From positions 1-64,000 of the forward strand of contig NZ_FUWJ01000011.1 of NCBI RefSeq assembly GCF_900167455.1: 64,000 nucleotides of DNA, given 5' to 3'. Shown one piece after another: positions 7,348 through 16,337 of this stretch. The notes beneath the pieces were generated by a model, which did no database searches, was not told where the DNA came from, and saw nothing but the letters and a program-made list of their open reading frames with translations. Positions within the stretch are counted from its first letter, which is position 1; each line of letters begins with the position of its first letter. Position numbers and translations under genes: made by a program. This stretch comes from Enhydrobacter aerosaccus (GTDB taxonomy: Bacteria; Pseudomonadota; Alphaproteobacteria; Reyranellales; Reyranellaceae).

Positions 7348-8226
7348 TCACTTCCCGCGCTTTGCCATCGCCGCGAATTCCGGCCCGGAGGCGAGCGACG
7401 CCGCCTCGATGTCGCGAACGCCCATGCCCTTCCAGACTGCATCCGCGTCTTGCGTCTGGCCGAACCGCTTCAGGCGCTTGGCGAGTTCGGCCTGGCGTGC
7501 CTTGACCGCCTTCAGCGACATCGGGCTCGACTTGCCCAGCAGCCTGGCGATCGCGTCGCGAATCTCGCCGGCATCGTCGTGGACCAAAGCGTCGGCATCG
7601 CCCAGCAGATACTTGGTCTTGCCGCCGCTGGTCTTCCAGACCAGGGCCCGGTTCGACGAGTCATACGCCTTCTTGCCCATCCATTTCTCGATGACGATGG
7701 GGCCGGAAATGCCGAGGCGACCATGTTCGGTCATCACCCGGAAGTCGCAACAGGTCGACAGGATACCCATGCCGCCATAGGCGCCGATGTCGGAGCAGAT
7801 CACGGCCAGCGTCGGCACCTTGAGGGCGCGACACTCGAAGATGGCCCGCATGGTCTCGGCGATGGCGATCTCGCCAGCCGACCCTTCATGCAGGCGCACG
7901 CCGCCGCTCTCGATGATGATGACGCAGGGGATACGGTCCCGCGCGGCGGCCTTGAACAGGCCGGTGAGCTTGGCGCCGTGGATCTCCCCCACCGCGCCAC
8001 CGACGAACTGGCCGACCTGGGCGGCCAGATAGATCTTGCGACCGCCGATCTTCGCGCGGCCGATCACGACGCCATCGTCGAACGACACCGGGATGCCGAG
8101 CTGCGCGAGGTAGGGGCTCGTGATGCGTTCCGGCGGCGCCAGCAGCTCGTCGAAGCTGCCGGGATCGACCAGGGCCGCGATGCGCTGCCGGGCCGTCTGC
8201 TCGTGGAAGAGGGGGCCGCGCGTCAT
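7348..8226 (-). CDS. mdcD: Malonate decarboxylase beta subunit
   Basis: The 292-residue carboxyltransferase-like subunit pairs with MdcE. It shows the oxyanion-hole glycine segments (VIIIESGGVRLHEGSAGEIAIAE and GAYGGMGILSTCCDFRVM) and the HGRLGISGPIVIEKWMG motif typical of MdcD. The ATG overlaps the mdcC stop as ATGA. Length agrees with characterised subunits from Klebsiella and Pseudomonas. No sign of damage. Confidence 0.93.
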   Translation of the reverse strand: MTRGPLFHEQTARQRIAALVDPGSFDELLAPPERITSPYLAQLGIPVSFDDGVVIGRAKIGGRKIYLAAQVGQFVGGAVGEIHGAKLTGLFKAAARDRIPCVIIIESGGVRLHEGSAGEIAIAETMRAIFECRALKVPTLAVICSDIGAYGGMGILSTCCDFRVMTEHGRLGISGPIVIEKWMGKKAYDSSNRALVWKTSGGKTKYLLGDADALVHDDAGEIRDAIARLLGKSSPMSLKAVKARQAELAKRLKRFGQTQDADAVWKGMGVRDIEAASLASGPEFAAMAKRGK

Positions 8227-8543
8227 TTGTCGCCTCCGGTCAGATGATCGTAGGCCTGACGGAGCCTCAGGTTGACGAGTACCGGCGGGGCGCCCTGGTC
8301 ATGGATGGTGACCTTGGTGCCGCCGGCCGGATAGTGGGTCGCGAAGTCGGCCAGAGCCGCCAGCCAGGACGACTTGTAGCCGGGGATCGAGGTTTCGACG
8401 TGGCACTCCATGGTGCCGGAGGCGCCCGCGCGTTCCAGCAACACTTCGAGGTTACCCGAGCCCACGACCCCTGCCAGCGCCCACGGCTTCGTGGTCCTCG
8501 CCTTGAGCGGCTTGGACGGGAAGGCCTTTGTGAACTTTTCCAT
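8223..8543 (-). CDS. mdcC: Malonate decarboxylase acyl carrier protein (delta subunit)
   Basis: The 106-residue carrier protein bears the phosphoribosyl-dephospho-CoA arm on which acetyl and malonyl groups are exchanged. The attachment serine should be in VVGSGNLEVL, near residue 29, a motif conserved in MdcC. GYKSSWLAALADFA and PPVLVNLRLRQA later in the chain are also family segments. It lies 11 bases after mdcA and overlaps mdcD. The N-terminal 20 residues (KAFPSKPLKARTTKPWAL) are a little longer than in some relatives. Confidence 0.92.
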   Translation of the reverse strand: MEKFTKAFPSKPLKARTTKPWALAGVVGSGNLEVLLERAGASGTMECHVETSIPGYKSSWLAALADFATHYPAGGTKVTIHDQGAPPVLVNLRLRQAYDHLTGGDK

Positions 8544-8554
8544 GTTGCGTGGTC

Positions 8555-10204
8555 CTACCAGTCGACGAATTGCGGCGGCGGGTCGTACAGACCATTCGAC
8601 CACCGCACCAGGCCCTTGATGTCCTGCGCGGCGAGCAGGCTGCGGCTCGCCTCGCGCGGCGACACGCCGACATCCTCGGGGAATTGCACGATGCCGCGGC
8701 GTCGCAGCTCCTCGGTGTCGCGCTTCCGGCGCTTGAGGCCGACCGGCGTGTAGCCGGCGACCGAGCGGATGGCGGCCTGTCGCTCGGCGATCGAACGGCA
8801 GGCGGCGAGATTGGCGATGCCTTCCTCGGTGACGACATGGGTGACGTCGTCGCCGTAGATCATCACCGGCGCCACGCCGTGGAGCGCCTTGCGGATGCTG
8901 GGATCCTGCGCGTCCAGTTCCTCGACGAAGGTGGGAACGCGCCCGGACTGGAAGGTCTCGACCATCTGCACGACCAGCTTGCGGCCCGGCGGCGAGCCGG
9001 GCCCAGGATTGGCTTCCGCGCCGACCTTCAGCCATGACTCGGTCGGATGGCGGCGCCCGGCCGGCTGGCAACCCATGTTGGGCGCGCCGCCGAATCCGGT
9101 GATGCGGTTCTTCGACACCGTCGAGGAATTGCCGTTGATGTCGATCTGCAGCGACGCGCCGATGAACATGTCGATGCCGTAGTGGCCGGCAAGCTGGCCC
9201 ATCGCCCGGTTGGAATGGAAGCTGCCGTCGCGGCCGGTGAAGAACACGTCGGAATGAGCCGCTGTGTAGCGTTCCATGCCGACTTCGCCACCGACGGCAA
9301 AGACGCTTTCGACCCAGCCCGACTCGATCGCCGGGATCATCGTCGGCAGCGGGTTGACCATCCAGTACTTGCAGATCTTGCCCTTGAGGCCGAGGCGCTC
9401 GCCGTAGGTCGGGAGCAGCAGTTCGATGGCGGCGGTGTTGAAGCCGACGCCGTGGTTCAGCGACTGCACACCGTACTTCTCGTAGATGCCGCGCAGCGCG
9501 ACCATCGCCATCAGGACCTGCACGTCTGTGATCGCGGCGGGGTCGCGCGTGAACAACGCCTGCAGGTGCATCGGATACGGCGCCTGCACCACCAGATCGA
9601 CCTGGTCGGCGGGGATGTCGATGCGCGGCAGCTTGTCGACGATCTCGTTGACCTGCGCGAACACGATGCCGTCGGAGAAGGCGGTCGGCTCGACGATGGC
9701 CGGCGTTTCCTCGGTGTTGGCGGCGAGGAAGAGGTTGCCCTTGCGATCGGCCTGAGCGGCCGCGATCAGCGCCACGCGCGGCGTCAGATCGATATAATAG
9801 CGGGCGTAGAGTTCGTTGTAGGTATGGATCGCGCCGACGGGGAACTTCTTCGCCTTGACCAGATCGGCGACAGCCGTGCCCTGGGGACCTGCGTAGCAGA
9901 AGTCGACCTGCCGGATCATGCCCTTCTTGAAGAGCTGTATGTGGGCCGGCAGCGTGATGCACGACATCACGAGATGAATATCGCTGAGGTCCTTGCGGTC
10001 GAGGGAAGCGAGCTGGTTGGCGAGAAAGTCGGCCTGCTTCTGGTTGTCGCCTTCCAGGCAGAGGATATCGCCGGGCTCGATGACTCGCTTCAGGACCTGG
10101 GCGACGTTCGCGGCGGAGACAAACTTGCCTCGTGCCAATTTGCCTACGCGTTGGAGGCGCTTTGCCTTGTTCTCTCGTCGCAAGGCAGACTTTGCGGTAG
10201 CCAT
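8555..10204 (-). CDS. mdcA: Malonate decarboxylase alpha subunit (acetyl-S-ACP:malonate ACP transferase)
   Basis: MdcA swaps acetate for malonate on the ACP thiol, the entry step of each decarboxylation cycle. The 549-residue protein contains CLEGDNQKQADFLA, HLVMSCITLPAHIQLF, NHGVGFNTAAIELLLPTYGE, NGNSSTVSKNRITGFGGAPN and GPPG-like RPGP segments, all characteristic of MdcA. I took the ATG at 10204, which has AAAAGG just upstream, rather than a TTG nine codons earlier. It is the first gene of the operon; no regulator lies directly upstream. The N-terminus is Lys/Arg-rich. Confidence 0.93.
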   Translation of the reverse strand: MATAKSALRRENKAKRLQRVGKLARGKFVSAANVAQVLKRVIEPGDILCLEGDNQKQADFLANQLASLDRKDLSDIHLVMSCITLPAHIQLFKKGMIRQVDFCYAGPQGTAVADLVKAKKFPVGAIHTYNELYARYYIDLTPRVALIAAAQADRKGNLFLAANTEETPAIVEPTAFSDGIVFAQVNEIVDKLPRIDIPADQVDLVVQAPYPMHLQALFTRDPAAITDVQVLMAMVALRGIYEKYGVQSLNHGVGFNTAAIELLLPTYGERLGLKGKICKYWMVNPLPTMIPAIESGWVESVFAVGGEVGMERYTAAHSDVFFTGRDGSFHSNRAMGQLAGHYGIDMFIGASLQIDINGNSSTVSKNRITGFGGAPNMGCQPAGRRHPTESWLKVGAEANPGPGSPPGRKLVVQMVETFQSGRVPTFVEELDAQDPSIRKALHGVAPVMIYGDDVTHVVTEEGIANLAACRSIAERQAAIRSVAGYTPVGLKRRKRDTEELRRRGIVQFPEDVGVSPREASRSLLAAQDIKGLVRWSNGLYDPPPQFVDW

Positions 10205-10292
10205 GCAGCCTTTTCGCTTATCGGTCGCCAAGGGTCAATTGACGAATGGGCGACATCCTTGATCTGCGTCGCCGCAGGCTTGCGCTGGCGTG

Positions 10293-10324
10293 GAGGGCGG
10301 AGGAGAGACCGCTCCGCCGCCCTC
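10293..10324. terminator. Stable hairpin between mdcA and the upstream binding-protein gene
   Basis: GAGGGCGGAGGAG and CTCCGCCGCCCTC form a 13-pair stem with one mismatch and a six-base loop. It begins six bases after the stop of the minus-strand binding-protein gene and lies upstream of mdcA. There is no U-tract on either strand, so it would work as a transcript 3'-end stabiliser or factor-assisted stop rather than a classic intrinsic terminator. Confidence 0.5.
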
Positions 10325-10329
10325 TGATG

Positions 10330-11940
10330 CTAGACGCGGCGCAGGTCGCGGAAGTCGGCCTGGCGATAGAACTGATAGGTGTAGCCGTCGATGGACCTGG
10401 CCATCACCGCGTCGTGGTTGGGCTGCCACAGCATGACCAGGGGCGTATCGGCCGTGAACAGCGAGATCATCTCCTTGCAGTCGGTGTCGTACTTGCCCTT
10501 GTCGGTCTGGTAGCGCGCGTCGAGGGTGAGCTCCTCCATCCGCGGGCTCTTCCAGCTGGCGAAGTTCCAGCGCTGGTCGCGCGTGAAGTAGAGGTAGAAG
10601 AAATAATAGGTGTAGGGCAGCCAGGCCGTTGCGCCGTCGGTGAAGAAGGGCATCTTCTTGTCGGACTCGAGCGTGTTGAACTCGGCATCCGGCTTCTTCT
10701 GGATCTCGACCTGGATGCCGATCTTGCCCAGCGATTCCTTGACCAGCGCCGCCATCGGCTCGGCCGTGGCCGCCTGACCGGCGGTGAAGGCAAAGGTCGT
10801 CGAGAAGCCGTTGGGGAAACCGGCCTCGGTCAGCAGCGTCTTGGCCGCGGCGAGATCGGTCCTGTTGGGGATCTCCTGCGGGAAGCTGGCGTCGGGCGGC
10901 GTCTTCGTCCAGGTCGCGCCATACAGCTTCTTGCCGCGGGCAAACAGTGCGGCCTTGAACATATCGTCGTAGGGCAGGGCCGCGGCGACAGCCTGCCGGA
11001 CCTTGGGATTGTCGAACGGCGCCATCTGCGTGTTCATGGTGATGTGCGTGAAGCCGTTGGTCTGCGGGATCGACACGACCTTGGCCTTGGCCGACTTGTC
11101 GAAGGTCGGGATGTCGCTCGCGGCGAGGTCGATCGACAGGTCGGCGTCGCCGCGCTCGATCAGGATGGCGCGGGTGGCCGCCTCCGGCACGGTCTGGATG
11201 ATGATGCGCTTGAAGGCGGGCAGCGCGCCATTGGCGCCGCCGACCCATTTCTCGTTGCGACGCAGGACCGTGCTTTCGCCCGGCTTGTGGCTTTCGACGA
11301 TATAGGCGCCGCTGGCGGCGGTGTTGCTCTTCATCCACTCCATCGCCCAGGGGTCGTCGCTGGAGGCGTGCTGCTTGGCGAGCTTGCTGTTGATCATGAT
11401 GGCATAGCAGACGCAGAGATTGGCGAGCGCCAGCCGGTCCGGCTTGTCGAGCGTGACGGTGAGGGTGTGCGCATCGACGATCTTGAACTGGTCGGGGCTG
11501 ATCAGCGATCCGGTCATGAATTGCGGTGCTGCCAGAGACTTGGCCGAGACGTGCCGATCGAGTGACCACTTCACGTCCTCCACCGTCACCGGCGAGCCGT
11601 CGTGCCAGAGAGCGTCGGGGCGCAGCGTGATGGTGATGACCTTGTTGTCCGGGCTGATGCTGTAGGACTTGGCCAGCTCGCCGCGGATCGTGTCGGGATC
11701 GAAGGTCCAGGCAGTGTCGCCGAATTTCTTGCGGCCGAAGGCGAACAGCCGATCGTAGACATTCATGCTGAGGCCGAAGGCCTCGCGCGTCGCGCCGGGC
11801 ATGGTCGTGTCGAGCGTGTTGATGGTGGCGCCGGTCACGTACCGCAACGTCTCGGCCCGGCTTTGCGCCATGGCTTCGGTGGCGCCGCCGGCGATCAGAG
11901 TTGACCCGGCCAGACCTTTCAGTAGAACGCGACGTTTCAT
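10330..11940 (-). CDS. ABC transporter substrate-binding protein, family 5 (peptide/nickel/opine type)
   Basis: The 536-residue periplasmic binding protein starts MKRRVLLKGLAGSTLIAGG with an AMAQS cleavage site, a twin-Arg-free Sec-like or short Tat-like export signal. Typical family-5 segments include ISPDNKVITITLRPDALWHDG, GSPVTVEDVKWSLDR and DNPKVRQAVAAALPYDD. Ligand cannot be predicted. No permease or ATPase gene adjoins it, so it must use components encoded elsewhere, perhaps the dppBCDF-like set 29 kb away. Upstream, 200 bases separate it from a divergent second binding protein. Confidence 0.88.
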   Translation of the reverse strand: MKRRVLLKGLAGSTLIAGGATEAMAQSRAETLRYVTGATINTLDTTMPGATREAFGLSMNVYDRLFAFGRKKFGDTAWTFDPDTIRGELAKSYSISPDNKVITITLRPDALWHDGSPVTVEDVKWSLDRHVSAKSLAAPQFMTGSLISPDQFKIVDAHTLTVTLDKPDRLALANLCVCYAIMINSKLAKQHASSDDPWAMEWMKSNTAASGAYIVESHKPGESTVLRRNEKWVGGANGALPAFKRIIIQTVPEAATRAILIERGDADLSIDLAASDIPTFDKSAKAKVVSIPQTNGFTHITMNTQMAPFDNPKVRQAVAAALPYDDMFKAALFARGKKLYGATWTKTPPDASFPQEIPNRTDLAAAKTLLTEAGFPNGFSTTFAFTAGQAATAEPMAALVKESLGKIGIQVEIQKKPDAEFNTLESDKKMPFFTDGATAWLPYTYYFFYLYFTRDQRWNFASWKSPRMEELTLDARYQTDKGKYDTDCKEMISLFTADTPLVMLWQPNHDAVMARSIDGYTYQFYRQADFRDLRRV

Positions 11941-12151
11941 GAAACACCATCCCGATCGGTGGATTGCGCTCTTCGAGGACGCAAGTTCCGCGCCATAGAA
12001 CGATCGATGGCGCTCCGATCACCGCTGCCGAAGGGTCAGGGTCACTTGGAGTGCGATTAGGCTAGCCGGGCGGCGTTGGCCCTCGCCGCGGCGGGCGTGC
12101 TAGTCTCGCCGCAACAATAAGCGAAAGAAGAAATCCGACAGGGAGGAAGCA

Positions 12152-13372
12152 ATGCGGTACGCACGCGTGCTCGTGGCGTTGTTGTCCTGTTGCGTGGTAG
12201 CGGTTCCGGCGTTGTCCCAGAAGGTGTTGGCCCAGAACAAGGCGGTGAAGATCGGCGTGCTGGACGACATGTCCGGGCCCTATGCCGAGAATACCGGGCC
12301 GGGCGATGTCCTGGCGGCCAAGTTCGCCATCGCCGATTTCGGCGGCTCGGTGCTGGGCAAGCCGATCGAGCTGGTGAGTGCGGATTTCCAGAGCAAGGTC
12401 GATATCGGCGTCGGCATCGCCAAGCGCTGGTACGACGACGAAGACGTCGACATGGTCATCGGTATTCCCAACTCGGCGATCGCCCTGGCGCTGGTCAAGG
12501 TAGCCGGCGAGAAGAACCGCATCGTCATGCCGACGGCGGCGGCGACCTCGGAACTGACCGGCAAGGGCTGCGGGCCCAACAGCCTGCACTGGATCTACGA
12601 TACCTACGGCCAGACCAAGACGATCGTCAGCGCGCTCACGAAGCAGGGCGGCGATACCTGGTTCTTCGTCACCGTCGATTATGCCTTCGGTCTCGCCATC
12701 GAGGCCGATGCCACCTCCTTCATCAAGGCGGCCGGCGGCAAGGTGCTGGGCTCGGTGCGGCATCCGCTGAACGCTTCGGACTTCTCCGCCTACCTGGTGC
12801 AGGCGCAGGCCTCGAAGGCCAAGGGCCTGATCTTCGCCGATGGCGGCAACGACATCATCAACGGCGTCAAGCAGGCCGCCGAGTTCGGCCTCGCCCGCCA
12901 GGGCATGCGGATCAGCGCGCCGCTGATCCAGTTCCCGGACGTGCACGGGCTCGGCCTCAAGGTGGCGCAGGGGCTCTTGATGGCGAGCCCGTTCTATTGG
13001 GACATGAACCCGCAGGCGCGCGCCTTCAGCGACCGCTTCGCCAAGGAGATGGGCCGGCCGCCGAGCTTCATCCAGGCCGGCACCTACAGCGCCGTGACCC
13101 ACTATCTGAAGGCGGTGAAGGCAGCCGGCACCGACGAGGCCAAGGCCGTGCTGGCCGAGATGCGCAAGCTGCCGATCAACGATTTCATGACCTCCAATGG
13201 CCATATCCGCGCCGACGGACGCGTCATACGCGACATGTATCTGATGCAGGTCAAGACGCCAGAGGAATCGAAAGGCGAATGGGATCTGGCGAAGATCATC
13301 GCCACCGTTCCCGGCGACGAAGCGTTCAGGCCCCTCAGCGACGGTGCCTGCCCGATGGCACCGAAGCACTAG
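12152..13372 (+). CDS. ABC transporter substrate-binding protein, branched-chain amino acid/amide type
   Basis: The 406-residue protein has a Sec signal peptide (hydrophobic residues 5-20, cleavage after a LAQ site near 28) followed by a Peripla_BP_6 fold: KIGVLDDMSGPYAENTGPGD, FQSKVDIGVGIAKRWYDDEDVDMVIG, HWIYDTYGQTKTIVSAL and GKVLGSVRHPLNASDFSAYL. Such proteins feed LivHMGF-type importers; none is adjacent. GGGAGGAAG precedes the ATG. A possible promoter, TTGGCC (12076) with TAGTCT (12101), has an over-long 19-base spacer and is weak evidence. Confidence 0.88.
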   Translation: MRYARVLVALLSCCVVAVPALSQKVLAQNKAVKIGVLDDMSGPYAENTGPGDVLAAKFAIADFGGSVLGKPIELVSADFQSKVDIGVGIAKRWYDDEDVDMVIGIPNSAIALALVKVAGEKNRIVMPTAAATSELTGKGCGPNSLHWIYDTYGQTKTIVSALTKQGGDTWFFVTVDYAFGLAIEADATSFIKAAGGKVLGSVRHPLNASDFSAYLVQAQASKAKGLIFADGGNDIINGVKQAAEFGLARQGMRISAPLIQFPDVHGLGLKVAQGLLMASPFYWDMNPQARAFSDRFAKEMGRPPSFIQAGTYSAVTHYLKAVKAAGTDEAKAVLAEMRKLPINDFMTSNGHIRADGRVIRDMYLMQVKTPEESKGEWDLAKIIATVPGDEAFRPLSDGACPMAPKH

Positions 13373-13399
13373 GGGCGGTGGTGTCGACGCCCGAGCCTG

Positions 13400-14644
13400 T
13401 CAGGCCCGCGCCGGCAGCGTCATGGCTGTTGCTGGCGCGGTGTCCTTGATCGGGAAGTGCAGCAGGGCAGCCACCGCGCCGGCGACGGCGGTCAGGATCC
13501 AGACCGGGCTGTAGGAGCCGGTGAGATCGAACACGAAGCCGCCCAGCCAGGCGCCCAGGAACGAGCCGATCTGGTGGCTGAAGAAGCAGACGCCGAACAG
13601 CGTGCCGAGATGGGCGACGCCGAATACCTTGGCCACCCAGCCGCTGGTGAGCGGCACGGTGCCGAGCCAGGTGAGTCCCATGACGGCGGCGAAGGCGACG
13701 ACCGAGGCGTCGCTCTTGGGCATCAGGAAGAACAGGGCGATGGCGACGCCGCGCACGAGATAAAGCCAGCCCAGCACGTATTGCTGGCGGAACCGTCCGC
13801 CCAGCCAGCCGCAGGCCCAGCTTCCGACCATGTTAAACAGGCCGATCAGCGACAGCGCCACGGCGCTGAGGCCGACTGGCATGTGGCACAGGCTGAGATA
13901 GCCCGGCAGGTAGGTGGAGATGAAAGCGAGCTGGAAGCCGCAGGTGAAGAAGCCGAGGGTGAGCAGCCGGTAGCCGCGATGATGCAGCGCCTGGGCCAGG
14001 ATCTCGCCGAGAGAGGGAGTCTGCAACTCGAGCGTCGGCGTGGTGGTCGTTCGGCGGGCCGCGAGCAGCAGGCCGAAGGGCGCGGCGAAGGCGAGCAGGA
14101 TCGCCAGCCCGAACAGCGAGGCCGAGAGGCCCCAGCTGTCGATCGTGAGCTGGGCGATCGGCGCGAGCGAGATCTGACCGACCGAGCCGCCGGCGCTGGC
14201 AAGGCCCATCGCCAGGCTGCGCTTTTCCGCCGACGCCGTGCGACCCACCGCGGTCAAGACGACGCCGAACGTGGTGCAGCTCATGCCGATGCCGACCAGC
14301 AGGCCCATGCCCAGGACGAGCACGATCGGCGAGGTCGTGCTGGCGGCGATGGCGAGACCGCCGGCATAGGCGAAAGCGCCGAGCGCCACGAGCGGTGGAG
14401 CGCCGTATCGATCGGCGGCGGCGCCAGCCAGTGGCTGGGCGAGCCCCCAGACGAGATTGTGCAGGGCGATGGCGAGCGCGATCGTGCCGACCGGCAATCC
14501 GCGCTCCACCGCGAGCGGGCCGAGGAACAGCCCGAAGGTCTGGCGCGTGCCCATCGCCGCACTGATGATGACCGATGCGGCCACGATGACGATGACGAGA
14601 TGGCTGCCGAACAGCCGCGATCGCGCGGCTCCGATTGGCTGCAT
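13400..14644 (-). CDS. MFS transporter (12-helix, monocarboxylate/oxalate-formate-like subfamily)
   Basis: A 414-residue major facilitator with a first helix from VIVIVAASVIISAAMG, the pattern QTFGLFLGPLAVERGLPVG common in this subfamily, and repeated glycine-rich helices to the C-terminus. The ATG at 14644 follows GGAGGACTCACC; an earlier in-frame ATG at 14731 would add a Pro-rich segment with no ribosome site. It lies 83 bases downstream of the LysR gene on the same strand, so the two probably form a unit. Substrate unknown; monocarboxylates are plausible. Confidence 0.85.
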   Translation of the reverse strand: MQPIGAARSRLFGSHLVIVIVAASVIISAAMGTRQTFGLFLGPLAVERGLPVGTIALAIALHNLVWGLAQPLAGAAADRYGAPPLVALGAFAYAGGLAIAASTTSPIVLVLGMGLLVGIGMSCTTFGVVLTAVGRTASAEKRSLAMGLASAGGSVGQISLAPIAQLTIDSWGLSASLFGLAILLAFAAPFGLLLAARRTTTTPTLELQTPSLGEILAQALHHRGYRLLTLGFFTCGFQLAFISTYLPGYLSLCHMPVGLSAVALSLIGLFNMVGSWACGWLGGRFRQQYVLGWLYLVRGVAIALFFLMPKSDASVVAFAAVMGLTWLGTVPLTSGWVAKVFGVAHLGTLFGVCFFSHQIGSFLGAWLGGFVFDLTGSYSPVWILTAVAGAVAALLHFPIKDTAPATAMTLPARA

Positions 14645-14727
14645 GGTGAGTCCTCCGGTCGGCGTCACCATGCTGAGCCGAACCGGCGGCGGCAAAAGAG
14701 AAGGACTTGACGGCGGGTGAGCCGTAT

Positions 14728-15621
14728 TCACCCGGGTTTGCCGGCCTCCGCGATCAGCCAGCGCTTGAAGCCGCGCAATTCGGGCCGGCCCTCGGCCTCG
14801 CTTGCGCTCACCAGCCAGTAGGCCGTTTCGGCAGCGACTCCCTTGTCGGCGAGTTCGATCAACTCACCGGATGCCAGCTCGCGGTCGACCCAGGGCCGAC
14901 GGCCGATCGCCACGCCAAGACCGGCGACCGCCGCGCCCAGGGCAAGGTCCACCGTGTCGAAACGCAGCCCGCCCTTGCAGTCGATGTCTTCGAGGCCGCG
15001 GGCCTCCAGCCAGTTCTGCCAGCCTTCGCTCGCGGTCGTGACATGGATGAGAGCCGCCCGCGCCAGATCGACCGTGCCGCGCGAGCCGACGATCTTGGCG
15101 CGGTAGGCCGGGCTGCAGACCGGGACGAATTCTTCCCGCAACAGCTTCACCCAGGAAAGACCGCGACTCGGCGTGCGGCTCATGCGGATGGCGAAATCGA
15201 AGCCGTCGACCGGAAAGCCGACGTGGCGGCGCGAGGTATCGACGGTGATGCCGACCTTCGGCCAGCGCGCGGTGAAGCGGTGCAATCGCGGTAACAGCCA
15301 GCGCGCCGCGAAGGTGGGCGCGCAACTGACGGCAATGGCTCTTTCGCCCCGCCGACTCGGCAACCGCTGCGTGCCCACCGCGATCAGCGACAACGCCTCG
15401 CCGATATAGGCGAGATAATCGCCACCCGCCGCCGTGAGCGACAGGCCGCGCGGGCCGCGAACGAAGAGTTTTGCGCCGAGCGTCTCTTCCAGCCCGGCAA
15501 TGCCGTGGCTGACGGCGCTCGGCGTCAGTCCCAACTCGGCGGCCGCCAGTTTGAAGCTGCGCAGCCGGCCGGCGGCCTCGAACAGGCGCAGCGCCGGCAG
15601 CGGCGGTAGACGAAGCGACAT
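14728..15621 (-). CDS. LysR-family transcriptional regulator, GcvA-like
   Basis: The 297-residue protein has an N-terminal winged helix (LPALRLFEAAGRLRSFKLAAAELGLTPSAVSHGI, residues 8-42) and a LysR substrate-binding domain with VSCAPTFAARWLLPRLHRF. The sequence RLPPLPALRLFEAAGR is typical of the GcvA-like branch. It likely controls the MFS gene immediately downstream and perhaps itself. The inducer is unknown. Start ATG is the only good in-frame choice. Confidence 0.87.
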   Translation of the reverse strand: MSLRLPPLPALRLFEAAGRLRSFKLAAAELGLTPSAVSHGIAGLEETLGAKLFVRGPRGLSLTAAGGDYLAYIGEALSLIAVGTQRLPSRRGERAIAVSCAPTFAARWLLPRLHRFTARWPKVGITVDTSRRHVGFPVDGFDFAIRMSRTPSRGLSWVKLLREEFVPVCSPAYRAKIVGSRGTVDLARAALIHVTTASEGWQNWLEARGLEDIDCKGGLRFDTVDLALGAAVAGLGVAIGRRPWVDRELASGELIELADKGVAAETAYWLVSASEAEGRPELRGFKRWLIAEAGKPG

Positions 15622-15690
15622 GGACGGACTCCGGTGCAGTCTTTCTATTCGGAGCCAATGTTACGCCGGCGTTGGCCGAAACGCCGTCAC

Positions 15691-16305
15691 TTATGCCGTC
15701 TCGCGGGCGAACTGGAAGGCATCCTCGAGACGGTCGTTGCCCCAGAACATTTCGTCGCCGACGAAGAAGGTCGGCGCGCCGAACACGCCCTGGGCCCGGG
15801 CCTGTTCTGTCTGCTGCCGCAACCGGCCCTTGATGTCGTCGGACCGGGCCTGGGCGAGAAGAGCATCGGCCGGCAAATCGAGGGCGGTCAGGATCGCGCC
15901 GACCTGGTCCGGTGCGTTGATGTCCTGGTCCTTGACGAAGTTGAGTTCCATCACGGCGCGGCTGAAGGCGCCGATCCAGGGCTGGTCCGCACCGAGCAGG
16001 GCGACGCGGGCGGGCAGGACGCTCAACCGAGGGAAGACGCTCGGGGTCGTCCAGGGCGCCAGTCCGTATTTGCGGCACTGCCGGGCCATGTCACGCTGGA
16101 CATAGGCCCCCTTCTGCTTCTGCCCGACGAAGGGTGAGTTCTCCATACCGAGGCCACGGAAGATCGGCCCCAGCAGGAACGGCTTCCAGAGCAGGCGCAC
16201 ACCCTGCCGCTGGACCTCCGCCTCGATGCGCATGACGCTGAGATAGCTGTAGTTGCTGGCGAACTCGAACCAGAACTCGACAGCAGGCAGCGGATCAGAC
16301 GCCAT
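15691..16305 (-). CDS. 2-hydroxychromene-2-carboxylate isomerase family protein (DsbA-like fold)
   Basis: The 204-residue protein has the HCCA-isomerase pattern: VEFWFEFASNYSYLSVMR at the N-terminus, WKPFLLGPIFRGLGMENSPF, and GVFGAPTFFVGDEMFWGNDRLE near the C-terminus. It is a kappa-class GST/DsbA-fold enzyme. In naphthalene catabolism the family isomerises 2-hydroxychromene-2-carboxylate with glutathione, but most homologues have unknown substrates. Ser in the SNYSYL segment replaces the DsbA CxxC, as usual here. No aromatic-degradation genes are adjacent. Confidence 0.88.
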   Translation of the reverse strand: MASDPLPAVEFWFEFASNYSYLSVMRIEAEVQRQGVRLLWKPFLLGPIFRGLGMENSPFVGQKQKGAYVQRDMARQCRKYGLAPWTTPSVFPRLSVLPARVALLGADQPWIGAFSRAVMELNFVKDQDINAPDQVGAILTALDLPADALLAQARSDDIKGRLRQQTEQARAQGVFGAPTFFVGDEMFWGNDRLEDAFQFARETA

Positions 16306-16337
16306 GGTTCCGAAGCGGTGGCGCGCCGGTCAAGGCG

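Noticed and set aside
8223..9962. Long minus-strand open frame (579 codons) beside mdcA
   Set aside because: It runs out of frame through mdcA and mdcC; Arg-, Pro- and His-rich composition is typical of GC-rich frame shadows, while mdcA has clear family motifs.
10235..12022. Minus-strand open frame of 595 codons over the family-5 binding protein
   Set aside because: It overlaps the binding-protein gene in another frame and has no recognisable sequence; the other frame has an export signal and family motifs.
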